The notes under the pieces are model-generated. The model searched no databases. It was not told the DNA's origin and saw nothing but the letters and a program-made list of their open reading frames with translations. The position numbers and the translations under genes are program-made. Below, piece by piece: positions 1 through 7,798 of a stretch of 64,000 bases of DNA (position 1 is its first letter; the number at the start of each line of letters is the position of its first letter). The DNA comes from Streptococcus oralis (GTDB lineage: Bacteria > Bacillota > Bacilli > Lactobacillales > Streptococcaceae): positions 1,798,001 through 1,862,000 of the forward strand of contig NZ_CP097843.1 of NCBI RefSeq assembly GCF_023611505.1. Direction: 5' to 3'.

Positions 1-600
1 ATTGTGTTGCTTGCTCTTGGACAGCTCTGGAACTTCGGTCACATCATAGACCTCCCCATCTACTCGGACGCGGACATAGCCATCTTTCTGAACCTTTTCA
101 ATGACGCTCTTATGTTGCCCTTTTTTCTTACGAATGACCGGAGCTAAGATTTGCAGGCGCTGGCGTTCTGGCAATTCTAAGACCTTATCCACGATTTGCT
201 CTACAGAAGAAGCCTTGATAGCCCCATGCCCGTTGATACAGTAAGGCGTCCCCACACGCGCATAGAGGAGACGCAGATAGTCATTGATTTCAGTCGTAGT
301 TCCCACCGTCGAGCGAGGATTTTTACTAGTCGTTTTCTGGTCGATAGAAATAGCTGGGCTGAGACCATCAATGGCATCCACATCAGGCTTCTCCATATTC
401 CCCAAGAATTGACGAGCATAGGCTGACAAACTCTCCACATAGCGACGTTGTCCCTCCGCATAGAGGGTATCAAAGGCCAGACTGGATTTCCCCGAACCCG
501 ACAAACCGGTCACGACAACCAACTTATCTCGCGGAATCTCCACATCGATATTTTTTAAGTTATGGGCACGTGCCCCATGAATCACAATTTTATCTTGCAT
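1..600 (-). CDS. uvrA: UvrABC excinuclease ATPase subunit UvrA, N-terminal part (gene runs off the window)
   Basis: Nucleotide excision repair protein that scans DNA for bulky lesions and loads UvrB. About 200 N-terminal residues are visible, beginning [20 protein letters not shown] and followed by the Walker A motif GLSGSGKSS near residue 35. The next stretch contains the UvrA signature around [18 protein letters not shown] and the [13 protein letters not shown] segment. The ATG at 600-598 is the only start that gives the conserved N-terminus. An extended -10 (TGGTATAAT on the minus strand, TATAAT at 637-632) lies just upstream. The rest of the gene is beyond base 1. It is divergent from corA. 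Confidence 0.97.
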   Translation of the reverse strand, partial: MQDKIVIHGARAHNLKNIDVEIPRDKLVVVTGLSGSGKSSLAFDTLYAEGQRRYVESLSAYARQFLGNMEKPDVDAIDGLSPAISIDQKTTSKNPRSTVGTTTEINDYLRLLYARVGTPYCINGHGAIKASSVEQIVDKVLELPERQRLQILAPVIRKKKGQHKSVIEKVQKDGYVRVRVDGEVYDVTEVPELSKSKQHN

Positions 601-736
601 CTTTGTTCTTTCTAGTCCATTATTGCTTTCCATTATACCAAAAAATGTGAAATTCTATTACCCAAAAAGCTGTTTTTATAGTATAATAGTACGGTGCAAA
701 AAATGAATCACTGAATAGTAGGAAAGGATAGGGGAT

Positions 737-1681
737 ATGAAACAAGTTTTTCTCTCAACAACAACTGAATTTAAAGAGATCGACACGCTTGAACCGGGTA
801 CTTGGATCAACCTCGTCAATCCTACACAAAATGAATCATTGGAAATTGCTAATGCCTTTGACATTGATATTGCCGACCTTCGAGCACCACTCGATGCGGA
901 AGAAATGTCCCGTATTACCATCGAAGACGAGTATACTTTGATCATCGTGGACGTCCCCATCACAGAGGAGAGAAACAATCGTACCTACTACGTTACGATT
1001 CCGCTAGGGATTATCATCACCGAGGAAACCATTATCACTACCTGCTTGGAGTCCCTCCCAGTTCTCGATGTCTTCATCAACCGCAAACTGCGTAACTTCT
1101 ACACTTTCATGCGGTCACGCTTTATCTTTCAACTCCTTTATCGCAATGCTGAGCTTTACCTGACTGCCCTTCGTTCGATTGACCGTAAGAGTGAACAAAT
1201 CGAAAGTCAACTTCACAAGTCTACTCGAAACGAAGAGCTAATCGAGCTCATGGAATTGGAAAAGACCATCGTCTATTTCAAGGCCTCACTTAAAACAAAT
1301 GAGCGCGTGATTAAGAAATTGACTAGCGCAACTAGCAATATCAAGAAATACCTAGAAGACGAAGACCTGCTCGAGGATACCCTGATCGAAACCCAACAGG
1401 CCATCGAGATGGCAGATATCTATGGAAACGTCCTTCACTCTATGACAGAGACCTTTGCCTCTATCATTTCCAACAACCAGAACAACATCATGAAAACTCT
1501 GGCTCTCGTGACCATCGTCATGTCTGTCCCAACCATGATTTTCTCAGCCTACGGGATGAACTTTAAAGATAATGAAATCCCTTTGAACGGTGAGCCACAT
1601 GCCTTCTGGTTAATCGTCTTTATCGCCTTTGCTATGAGTGTCTCGCTCACTCTCTATCTCATCCATAAAAAATGGTTCTAA
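737..1681 (+). CDS. corA: CorA-family divalent cation (Mg2+) transporter
   Basis: Homopentameric inner-membrane channel of the CorA/2-TM-GxN family, usually for Mg2+ or Co2+ uptake. The 314-residue protein has a long soluble N-terminal part with charged helices (residues about 130-240) and two C-terminal transmembrane helices. The signature YGMNF lies between them near residue 272. The C-terminus ends in the usual basic tail (HKKWF). A TATAAT box at 682-687 can serve as its -10. Length and motif fit the family. The exact metal cannot be read from sequence. The downstream gene follows within about ten bases, so the two are probably cotranscribed. Confidence 0.93.
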   Translation: MKQVFLSTTTEFKEIDTLEPGTWINLVNPTQNESLEIANAFDIDIADLRAPLDAEEMSRITIEDEYTLIIVDVPITEERNNRTYYVTIPLGIIITEETIITTCLESLPVLDVFINRKLRNFYTFMRSRFIFQLLYRNAELYLTALRSIDRKSEQIESQLHKSTRNEELIELMELEKTIVYFKASLKTNERVIKKLTSATSNIKKYLEDEDLLEDTLIETQQAIEMADIYGNVLHSMTETFASIISNNQNNIMKTLALVTIVMSVPTMIFSAYGMNFKDNEIPLNGEPHAFWLIVFIAFAMSVSLTLYLIHKKWF

Positions 1682-1692
1682 GAGGAATCCCT

Positions 1693-2370
1693 ATGTCTCA
1701 GATTGATTTACAAAAATTAACTAAGAAAAACCAAGAGTTTATCCACATCGCTACCCAACAATTCATCAAAGATGGTAAAACAGACGCTGAAATCAAGGCT
1801 GTCTTTGAGGAAGTCATTCCTAAAATCCTTGAAGAACAAGCCAAAGGAACGACTGCTCGCTCCCTCTACGGGGCTCCAACCCACTGGGCTCATAGCTTTA
1901 CAGTTAAGGAACAGTACGAAAAAGAGCATCCAAAAGAAAATGATGATCCAAAACTCATGATTATGGACTCAGCCCTTTTTATCACCAGTCTCTTTGCACT
2001 GGTTAGCGCTCTGACCAACTTTTTCTCTACAGACCAGGCTATTGGCTATGGTTTGATTACCCTCTTGTTGGTTGGACTTGTCGGAGGGGTGGCCTTCTAC
2101 TTGATGTACTACTTTGTCTACCAGTATTATGGACCAGACACAGATCGTAGCCAGCGCCCTCCTTTCTGGAAATCAATCCTCGTCATCCTCGCTGCTATGC
2201 TTCTCTGGTTGGCTGTCTTCTTCGCAACAAGCTTCCTACCAGCCAACCTCAATCCAATCCTTGCTCCACTGCCTTTGGCTATCCTGGGAGCAGCCCTTCT
2301 CGCCCTTCACTTCTATCTCAAGAAACGTTTCAATATCCGAAGTGCAAGCGCGGGCCCATCACGTTATTAA
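1693..2370 (+). CDS. DUF1129-family integral membrane protein
   Basis: Membrane protein of unknown function resembling DUF1129 (YlbH/YxkD-like) proteins common in streptococci. The N-terminal about 90 residues are soluble and charged, and include the ATQQFIKDGKT segment typical of the family. Four hydrophobic segments follow (roughly residues 92-115, 122-145, 165-190, 195-213). The ORF is open back to an ATG at 1672 inside corA, but the ATG at 1693 is preceded by AGAGGA at 1681-1686 and gives the expected N-terminus MSQIDLQ. It is probably cotranscribed with corA. No role can be assigned. Confidence 0.8.
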   Translation: MSQIDLQKLTKKNQEFIHIATQQFIKDGKTDAEIKAVFEEVIPKILEEQAKGTTARSLYGAPTHWAHSFTVKEQYEKEHPKENDDPKLMIMDSALFITSLFALVSALTNFFSTDQAIGYGLITLLLVGLVGGVAFYLMYYFVYQYYGPDTDRSQRPPFWKSILVILAAMLLWLAVFFATSFLPANLNPILAPLPLAILGAALLALHFYLKKRFNIRSASAGPSRY

Positions 2371-2385
2371 GAAAAGTGAAAAGCT

Positions 2386-2733
2386 ATGGCATATAGTCAA
2401 TCCTTAGCTCAGCAGATTCGAAAAATCCTAGCACTCAAACTTCCTCCCCAAATTTTCGAAGAAGAGCTAGAAGAAAAGAAGCTGTTTGGTGGTCTTGCCT
2501 TTATGATTCGTGGGAAAATGGTCCTTACAGTCAGTTCCAGAAAGGACGAGCTGGTTATGGTGAGAATTGGCAAAGAAATAGAAAAGCAAGTTCTACCCCG
2601 AACAGGAGCTCATACTACATTGATGAGAGGGAGACCTTATCATGGCTATATAGACCTAGATATAGAAGGTCAAAAAGAACTTCCTTACTGGATTGATTTA
2701 GCTCTCTCCTATAATCAAGAGTTGACCAAGTAA
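2386..2733 (+). CDS. TfoX/Sxy N-terminal domain protein
   Basis: Small 115-residue protein made of a single TfoX-N-like domain, with the conserved KLFGGLAFMIRGKM block near residue 30 and the RPYHGYIDL block near residue 85. In gammaproteobacteria the domain belongs to competence regulator Sxy, but stand-alone versions in Firmicutes have no established function. It starts 15 bp after the DUF1129 gene and is followed by a terminator hairpin, so it is probably the last gene of the corA transcript. Confidence 0.75.
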   Translation: MAYSQSLAQQIRKILALKLPPQIFEEELEEKKLFGGLAFMIRGKMVLTVSSRKDELVMVRIGKEIEKQVLPRTGAHTTLMRGRPYHGYIDLDIEGQKELPYWIDLALSYNQELTK

Positions 2734-2760
2734 CTCATATCTAGCGAGATTAGAAAAACG

Positions 2761-2789
2761 AAAAGCAACTGCATAGGCGGTTGCTTTTT
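2761..2789 (+). terminator. Rho-independent terminator of the corA transcript
   Basis: AAAAGCAAC at 2761-2769 pairs with GTTGCTTTT at 2780-2788, and the downstream arm runs into a T stretch. It lies 27 bp after the TfoX-N gene. Confidence 0.8.
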
Positions 2790-2870
2790 CACTTGCTTTC
2801 TTAAGATCCAACAGAACTTCTGAGTCTCATTCTTGTAGTTTTCTCTCATCTTTTGTGATAAAATAGGCTC

Positions 2871-2975
2871 ATACTCAATGAAAATCAAAGAGCAAACTAG
2901 GAAGCTAGCCGCAGGCTGTACTTGAGTACGGCAAGGCAAAGCTGACGTGGTTTGAATTTGATTTTCGAAGAGTAT
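2871..2975 (-). repeat. BOX element, boxA-boxC form without boxB
   Basis: The pneumococcal BOX repeat is recognised by its ends (ATACTCAATGAAAATCAAAG on the left, TTTTCGAAGAGTAT on the right) and by the core ACGGCAAGGCAAAGCTGACG, nearly the sequence used in BOX-PCR. At 105 bp it has no 45-bp boxB unit. BOX elements are known non-coding mobile repeats of mitis-group streptococci, structured as RNA. It sits directly upstream of the S66 peptidase gene and ends 13 bp before its ribosome binding site. Confidence 0.9.
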
Positions 2976-3021
2976 CAATCTATTTCTAGGAGGATGAGAT
3001 ATAGTTTCTACTATTGGTATC

Positions 3022-4035
3022 GTGAGCTTGTCTAGTGGCATTATCGGAGAAGACTTTGTCAAACACGAAGTGGAGCTAGGTGTCCAGCGTCTCAAGGATC
3101 TGGGACTCAACCCTATCTTTTTGCCTCATTCGCAAAAAGGATTAGACTTTATCAAGGACCATCCTGAGGCGCGTGCAGAGGATTTGATGCAGGCCTTTTC
3201 GGACGATAGCATCGACATGATCCTCTGCGCCATCGGTGGAGATGATACCTATCGCTTGCTACCTTATCTTTTTGAAAATGACCAACTACAAAAAGTTATC
3301 AAACAAAAGATTTTTCTTGGTTTCTCGGATACCACTATGAACCACCTTATGTTGCATAAACTAGGGATCAAGACTTTTTATGGGCAATCCTTTCTAGCAG
3401 ACATTTGTGAATTAGACAAGGAGATGTTGCCCTATAGTCTCCACTACTTTAAAGAAGTGATCAAGACTGGAAAAATCTCAGAAATCCGTCCTAGCGACGT
3501 TTGGTATGAGGAACGGACTGACTTTAGTCCTAAGGCCCTGGGAACAGCTCGTGTCAGTCAGGTAAATACAGGTTTTGACTTGTTGCAAGGAAATGCTCAG
3601 TTTGAGGGAGAAATTCTCGGTGGTTGCCTTGAATCTCTCTATGATATCTTTGACAATTCTCGATACGCAGACAGCACGGTCCTCTGCCAAAAGTACAAAC
3701 TCTTCCCTGACTTATCCGACTGGGAAGGAAAGATTCTCTTGTTAGAAACAAGCGAAGAGAAGCCTGAGCCGGATAACTTCAAAAAGATGATGCAGACTTT
3801 GAAAGAAACAGGGATATTCGAGGTCATCAGTGGACTCTTGGTCGGAAAGCCAATGGATGAAACCTTCTATGACGACTATAAAGAGGCTTTAATGGACACC
3901 ATTGACAGCAATATCCCGATTGTTTATAATCTGAATGTTGGCCATACTACACCAAGAGCTATTGTGCCCTTCGGCGTCCATGCTTATGTGGATGCACAGG
4001 ATCAAGTCATTCGCTTTGACTATAACAAAAAATAA
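3022..4035 (+). CDS. S66-family peptidase, MccF/LD-carboxypeptidase-like
   Basis: Serine-peptidase-like protein of family S66 (microcin C immunity MccF and LD-carboxypeptidases). Typical blocks are visible: ILCAIGGDDTYRLLPYL near residue 70, FLGFSDTTMNHLML near residue 98, YGQSFLAD, EGEILGGCLESL and the C-terminal NVGHTTPRAIVPFG containing the expected catalytic His. In MccF the nucleophile Ser lies in a GGxNS motif; here the aligned residue appears to be Thr. The start is unusual. The first ordinary in-frame start is the GTG at 3022, but family similarity (VSTIGIV) extends seven codons upstream. A strong AGGAGG at 2988-2993 points to an ATA codon at 3001. An in-frame TGA at 2995 closes the ORF. 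Confidence 0.85.
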   Translation: MSLSSGIIGEDFVKHEVELGVQRLKDLGLNPIFLPHSQKGLDFIKDHPEARAEDLMQAFSDDSIDMILCAIGGDDTYRLLPYLFENDQLQKVIKQKIFLGFSDTTMNHLMLHKLGIKTFYGQSFLADICELDKEMLPYSLHYFKEVIKTGKISEIRPSDVWYEERTDFSPKALGTARVSQVNTGFDLLQGNAQFEGEILGGCLESLYDIFDNSRYADSTVLCQKYKLFPDLSDWEGKILLLETSEEKPEPDNFKKMMQTLKETGIFEVISGLLVGKPMDETFYDDYKEALMDTIDSNIPIVYNLNVGHTTPRAIVPFGVHAYVDAQDQVIRFDYNKK

Positions 4036-4140
4036 ACAATTTCTCCATTTTTGTGCTTTGGTATTGATTTTCGTTACAATTTGTGTCTGAATTTATTGCA
4101 TTTTGCTTATTTCTATGATATCTTTTTAAAGGAGGTATAT

Positions 4141-4404
4141 ATGACTAAACAAAAAATAAATCAAATTGTCGGTTCAATCGGGGCCTTTATCGGGATTATT
4201 GTATTTATCGCCTACATCCCACAAATTTTTGCCAATTTACAAGGCAACAAAGCTCAACCATTCCAGCCTTTATCCGCAGCAGTATCTTGTTTAATTTGGG
4301 TTATTTACGGATGGACAAAAGAACCTAAGAAGGATTGGATACTAATTATTCCAAACTCAGCCGGCGTTGTCTTAGGTGGACTGACATTTCTTACTGCACT
4401 ATAA
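4141..4404 (+). CDS. SemiSWEET-type PQ-loop sugar transporter
   Basis: Small 87-residue membrane protein with three transmembrane helices and the PQ-loop motif IAYIPQIFANLQG near residue 27. Bacterial SemiSWEETs form dimers that move sugars down a gradient; the substrate cannot be deduced. AAAGGAGG at 4128-4135 fixes the ATG at 4141; a longer open frame to 4051 is upstream leader. A strong terminator follows, so the gene is probably monocistronic. Confidence 0.85.
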   Translation: MTKQKINQIVGSIGAFIGIIVFIAYIPQIFANLQGNKAQPFQPLSAAVSCLIWVIYGWTKEPKKDWILIIPNSAGVVLGGLTFLTAL

Positions 4405-4423
4405 AAATTACTAGCATATAATC

Positions 4424-4454
4424 AAAAAGCTGAGAGGAATTTCTCAGCTTTTTT
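4424..4454 (+). terminator. Rho-independent terminator after the SemiSWEET gene
   Basis: AAAAAGCTGAGA pairs with TCTCAGCTTTTT around a six-base loop, followed by T residues. Confidence 0.85.
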
Positions 4455-4487
4455 CTATATTCTCAGATAGTTAGACGCTTGGACTCA

Positions 4488-5051
4488 CTAACTTCCGCTT
4501 TTCCACTCACAATCATTCTCATGGTCGTCAACCAGACCTGCTGCTTGTAGAAAAGCCAAAACCGCAACTGGACCTGTGAATTTGAAACCACGTTTTTTGA
4601 GATCCTTGGATATTTTCTCAGATAAAGACGTTTTAGCTGGGGCTAGGTGATAGTCAGGGACATCATTGATGATGGTTTTCCCCTCAACAAAAGACCAGAG
4701 ATAGCTATCAAAAGAACCATGCACCTTCTGAACTTGTAGAAATGCTTGGGCGTTGGCACGCGTAGCAAAGAGCTTGGCACGATTTCGGATGATGGCTGGA
4801 TTATCTAACAGGGCTTCCAACTCCCCATCCGCCATCTCTGCGACACGTTGGGCTTGGTAGTTGTGAAATACTTCTCGGAAAGCTTGGCGTTTGTTTAGTA
4901 CCGTTTCCCAAGACAGACCAGCCTGATAAGTCTCCATACACAACAACTCAAACAATGCTTGGTCATCATGGAGGGGCTGGCCCCACTCCTCATCATGATA
5001 GGCGATGTAGAGCGGATTGGTCATCTTGACCCACGAACAACGTTTTGTCAT
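4488..5051 (-). CDS. tag: DNA-3-methyladenine glycosylase I
   Basis: Base-excision repair enzyme that removes 3-methyladenine from alkylated DNA. The 187-residue protein begins MTKRCSWVKMTNPLYIAYHD. The Cys of RCSW, the block HDEEWG, the motif METYQAGLSWETVL and the C-terminal HENDCEW supply the structural zinc ligands and active-site residues known in Tag. Length matches the family. It starts nine bases after the ruvA stop on the same strand, so it is probably cotranscribed with ruvA. Confidence 0.95.
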   Translation of the reverse strand: MTKRCSWVKMTNPLYIAYHDEEWGQPLHDDQALFELLCMETYQAGLSWETVLNKRQAFREVFHNYQAQRVAEMADGELEALLDNPAIIRNRAKLFATRANAQAFLQVQKVHGSFDSYLWSFVEGKTIINDVPDYHLAPAKTSLSEKISKDLKKRGFKFTGPVAVLAFLQAAGLVDDHENDCEWKSGS

Positions 5052-5060
5052 GATCTGCTC

Positions 5061-5654
5061 CTATTTGACCAACATTTTAAGGGCCGACTTGATATAGTTC
5101 TCAGCTGTATCTGTCGTTCCTTCAAAGAATTTCTTGATTTTCTTGAGCTCGGTTGCCTTGTAGCCCAGCGCCAACATAGCTTCCATAGCTTCTTCCAGTT
5201 CTTGGTTTTCAGCACTTGCTTGCACTGCCACCTTAGCAGGAAGGTCATCACTAGCCACAACTACCTTGCCTTCCAAGTCCAGCACCATCTGCTGGGCTGT
5301 TTTCTTGCCAATTTTAGGGAACTTAGTCAAGTAGGTGATGTTCTTGCTCTCAATCGCTTGAACCAAGCCAGCATTGTCATCGACAGCGATAATAGCAAGA
5401 GCTGACACCGGACCAATCCCTGAGACCGAGATCAGACTAAGAAAGAGTTTCTTCTCATCTTCTGAGCGGAAACCATAGAGCAGATGAGCATCCTCTCGAA
5501 CAACTTGGTGCACATAAATTTGAGTTTCTTGATTGACCTGACCTGAGTAAGCATAGGGATTAGCTACATGCAGGATATAACCGATACCGTTGGTTTCAAG
5601 AACAATGTATTTAGCAGTAATTTTGGTAATGATTCCTTTTAAATATTCGTACAT
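5061..5654 (-). CDS. ruvA: Holliday junction branch migration protein RuvA
   Basis: RuvA tetramers bind Holliday junctions and load RuvB for branch migration in recombination and repair. The 197-residue protein has the N-terminal OB fold (begins [20 protein letters not shown]) and the helix-hairpin-helix stretch [12 protein letters not shown] near residue 80. A second one, [17 protein letters not shown], lies near residue 115. The C-terminal RuvB-binding domain ends [13 protein letters not shown]. Length is standard. It is the first gene of a ruvA-tag unit and is divergent from the rib operon. Confidence 0.96.
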   Translation of the reverse strand: MYEYLKGIITKITAKYIVLETNGIGYILHVANPYAYSGQVNQETQIYVHQVVREDAHLLYGFRSEDEKKLFLSLISVSGIGPVSALAIIAVDDNAGLVQAIESKNITYLTKFPKIGKKTAQQMVLDLEGKVVVASDDLPAKVAVQASAENQELEEAMEAMLALGYKATELKKIKKFFEGTTDTAENYIKSALKMLVK

Positions 5655-5813
5655 AGTTTTCCTTTTCTCTTATTTCGTTTATCTAGTATATCATATTTTC
5701 TTTATCCGAGGAGTGAGAATCGACTATCACAAATACAGTATATCAAAAATAATTTATGCTTATCTATTGACATATTGAAAATTAAGTACTATAATCATTT
5801 GTAATTGAATAAC

Positions 5814-5922
5814 TATCTTCAGGGCAGGGTGCAATTCCCTACCGGTGGTATAGCCCACGAGCCGAAAGGCATGATTTGGTGAAATTCCAAAGCCGACAGT
5901 ATAGTCTGGATGAAAGAAGATA
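5814..5922 (+). promoter_or_regulatory. FMN riboswitch (RFN element)
   Basis: All hallmark segments of the FMN aptamer are visible: the closing stem TATCTTC/GAAGATA (5814-5820 with 5916-5922), GGGCAGGGTGCAATTCCCTA, CCGGTGGTATAGCCCACGAG and GCCGACAGTATAGTCTGGAT. It lies upstream of ribD with terminators in between, so high FMN should switch the riboflavin operon off. Confidence 0.97.
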
Positions 5923-5945
5923 AAAGTATATTTGTGCTTTTTGCG

Positions 5946-5984
5946 TGCTCTGAAATGATTACTTGTCATTTCAGAGCATTTTTG
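5946..5984 (+). terminator. First leader terminator of the rib operon
   Basis: TGCTCTGAAATGA (5946-5958) pairs perfectly with TCATTTCAGAGCA (5966-5978), followed by TTTTTGTT. It lies 24 bp after the FMN aptamer, as expected for the expression platform of a transcription-terminating riboswitch. Confidence 0.9.
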
Positions 5985-6011
5985 TTAATCGCATAAGTTT
6001 TCTTTTGTATG

Positions 6012-6046
6012 CCTTGAATAGTCCCCTATTCAAGGTATTTTTTTTT
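6012..6046 (+). terminator. Second leader hairpin and T tract, abutting the ribD ribosome binding site
   Basis: CCTTGAATAG (6012-6021) pairs with CTATTCAAGG (6026-6035) around a TCCC loop. Nine T residues (6038-6046) follow, and then the ribD Shine-Dalgarno GGAGGT at 6047-6052. It has the form of an intrinsic terminator and is separate from the first one. Confidence 0.8.
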
Positions 6047-6058
6047 GGAGGTAGTGAG

Positions 6059-7159
6059 ATGAGCGACTCAAAATATATGAAATTAGCAATAAAATTGGCA
6101 CAAAAAGGAGCTGGTTACGTCAATCCCAATCCTATGGTTGGCGCAGTTATTGTAAAAGATAATCACATTATCGGACAAGGTTATCATGAGTTTTTTGGTG
6201 GCCCACATGCTGAGAGAAATGCTCTAAAAAACTGTAGAGAATCCCCTGTCGGAGCGACGCTTTATGTAACACTTGAACCCTGTTGTCACTTCGGGAAAAC
6301 ACCTCCTTGTATAGACGCTATAATCGATAGTGGTATTACAAGAGTAGTCATTGGAAGCCTAGACTGTAACCCTATTGTATCTGGAAAAGGAGTAAAGATA
6401 CTTGAGGAAAATAATCTTCAAGTTACTGTTGGAGTTTTAGAAAATGAGTGTCTTAACTTAATAAAAAGTTTTAGAAAGTATATTACCCAGCATGTACCCT
6501 ATGTTTTTATGAAATATGCAATGACAATGGATGGAAAAATAGCCACTAAAACAAATCAATCCAAATGGATTACTGGAGAAGAGGCAAGAAAGCATGTACA
6601 TCAGTTACGACACCATGTTAGTGCGATTATGGTGGGAGTCAATACTGTTATTCAAGACGATCCTTTGCTGACATGTAGATTGGAGGAAGGGAAAAATCCT
6701 ATCCGTATCATATGCGATACACATTTACGAACTCCTCTTACCTCTAAAATCGTAAAAACAGCAAATGATATTAAAACTTACATTGCCACTTCCTCTGAAG
6801 ACAAAAATAAAATGAAGCTATATCAAAATCATGGCTGTGAAATACTTTCCATAAAGAAAAAAGGCAATCATATAGACTTATCAAGTTTAATGCAACATCT
6901 AGGAAACATGCAGATTGATAGCCTACTTCTGGAAGGGGGCAGTCTAATGAATTGGAGTGCTTTAGAACAACAAATTGTTGATGAGCTGAAAATATATATT
7001 GCACCAAAAATTTTTGGAGGCAATGCCAAGTTTCCTGTCGGAGGTGAAGGTATTTCTTTGCCAAATGACGCTATTAGCTTGAAACCTTATGCTTTTTCTC
7101 AAATAGGAGATGACTATCTCATAGAAAGTGAAGTGATTTATCCATGTTCACAGGAATAA
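6059..7159 (+). CDS. ribD: Bifunctional diaminohydroxyphosphoribosylaminopyrimidine deaminase / 5-amino-6-(5-phosphoribosylamino)uracil reductase
   Basis: Catalyses the second and third steps of riboflavin synthesis from GTP. Residues about 1-145 form a cytidine-deaminase-like zinc domain with HAERNAL and EPCCHFGKTPPC, giving the His and two Cys ligands and the catalytic Glu. The rest is the NADPH-dependent reductase, with MDGKIAT, GVNTVIQDDPLLTCR and LLLEGGS. The start at 6059 has GGAGGT seven bases upstream; the frame stays open back to 5963 but that part is leader. It is the first gene of a four-gene operon and overlaps ribE by 16 bp. The operon looks more AT-rich than its neighbours. Confidence 0.96.
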   Translation: MSDSKYMKLAIKLAQKGAGYVNPNPMVGAVIVKDNHIIGQGYHEFFGGPHAERNALKNCRESPVGATLYVTLEPCCHFGKTPPCIDAIIDSGITRVVIGSLDCNPIVSGKGVKILEENNLQVTVGVLENECLNLIKSFRKYITQHVPYVFMKYAMTMDGKIATKTNQSKWITGEEARKHVHQLRHHVSAIMVGVNTVIQDDPLLTCRLEEGKNPIRIICDTHLRTPLTSKIVKTANDIKTYIATSSEDKNKMKLYQNHGCEILSIKKKGNHIDLSSLMQHLGNMQIDSLLLEGGSLMNWSALEQQIVDELKIYIAPKIFGGNAKFPVGGEGISLPNDAISLKPYAFSQIGDDYLIESEVIYPCSQE

Positions 7160-7779
7160 TTGAAGAAATCGGAAAAGTTGAAAGAATACAGAAAGACTCT
7201 CGTAATTGCAAACTATCAATTAAAGCCTCAAAAGTATTAACGGATATCCATTTAGGCGATAGTATAGCAGTAAATGGTATCTGTCTTACAGTTACTCATT
7301 TCAATCATCAATCCTTTACAGTTGATGTAATGAATGAAACATGGAGCCGAACAGCTCTTACACTATTAAAACATGGAAGTGAGGTAAATCTAGAAAGAGC
7401 CTTATCTGTCAACAGTCGACTTGGAGGTCACGTCGTTACAGGACACATTGATGGTACAGGAAAAATCTCGTCAATAAAAAAAGATGATAATGCTGTATGG
7501 TATCAAATCAACACACAAAAAGAAATTTTAGATTTAATAGTTGAAAAAGGATCTATTACAATTGACGGCATTAGTCTGACTGTCGCTAAAGTCTCCAAAC
7601 TAAACTTTTCAGTATCTGTTATCCCTCATACTTTGGAACAAACTATTCTTAAGAGTAAACAAGTCGGATGTACAGTAAATCTTGAAAATGATATATTAGG
7701 TAAATATGTGCAAAAACTAATGGATAACTCTCCGAAGTCAGAGATATCTAAGGAACTATTATACCAAAATGGATTTTAG
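7144..7779 (+). CDS. ribE: Riboflavin synthase, alpha subunit
   Basis: Dismutates two molecules of 6,7-dimethyl-8-ribityllumazine to riboflavin and a pyrimidine. The 211-residue protein has two tandem lumazine-binding barrels. The first begins MFTGIIEEIGKVE with SIAVNGICLTV and SRLGGHVVTGHIDGTG; the second contains GSITIDGISLTV. Length and repeats match the trimeric enzyme. The start lies inside the end of ribD, suggesting translational coupling. ribBA begins 19 bases after its stop. Confidence 0.96.
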   Translation: MFTGIIEEIGKVERIQKDSRNCKLSIKASKVLTDIHLGDSIAVNGICLTVTHFNHQSFTVDVMNETWSRTALTLLKHGSEVNLERALSVNSRLGGHVVTGHIDGTGKISSIKKDDNAVWYQINTQKEILDLIVEKGSITIDGISLTVAKVSKLNFSVSVIPHTLEQTILKSKQVGCTVNLENDILGKYVQKLMDNSPKSEISKELLYQNGF

Positions 7780-7798
7780 CAGAAAGGATGATCAGTCA

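Noticed and set aside
4051..4140. Longer N-terminus for the SemiSWEET protein
   Set aside because: The strong ribosome binding site and the family start point to the ATG at 4141; the upstream part is leader.
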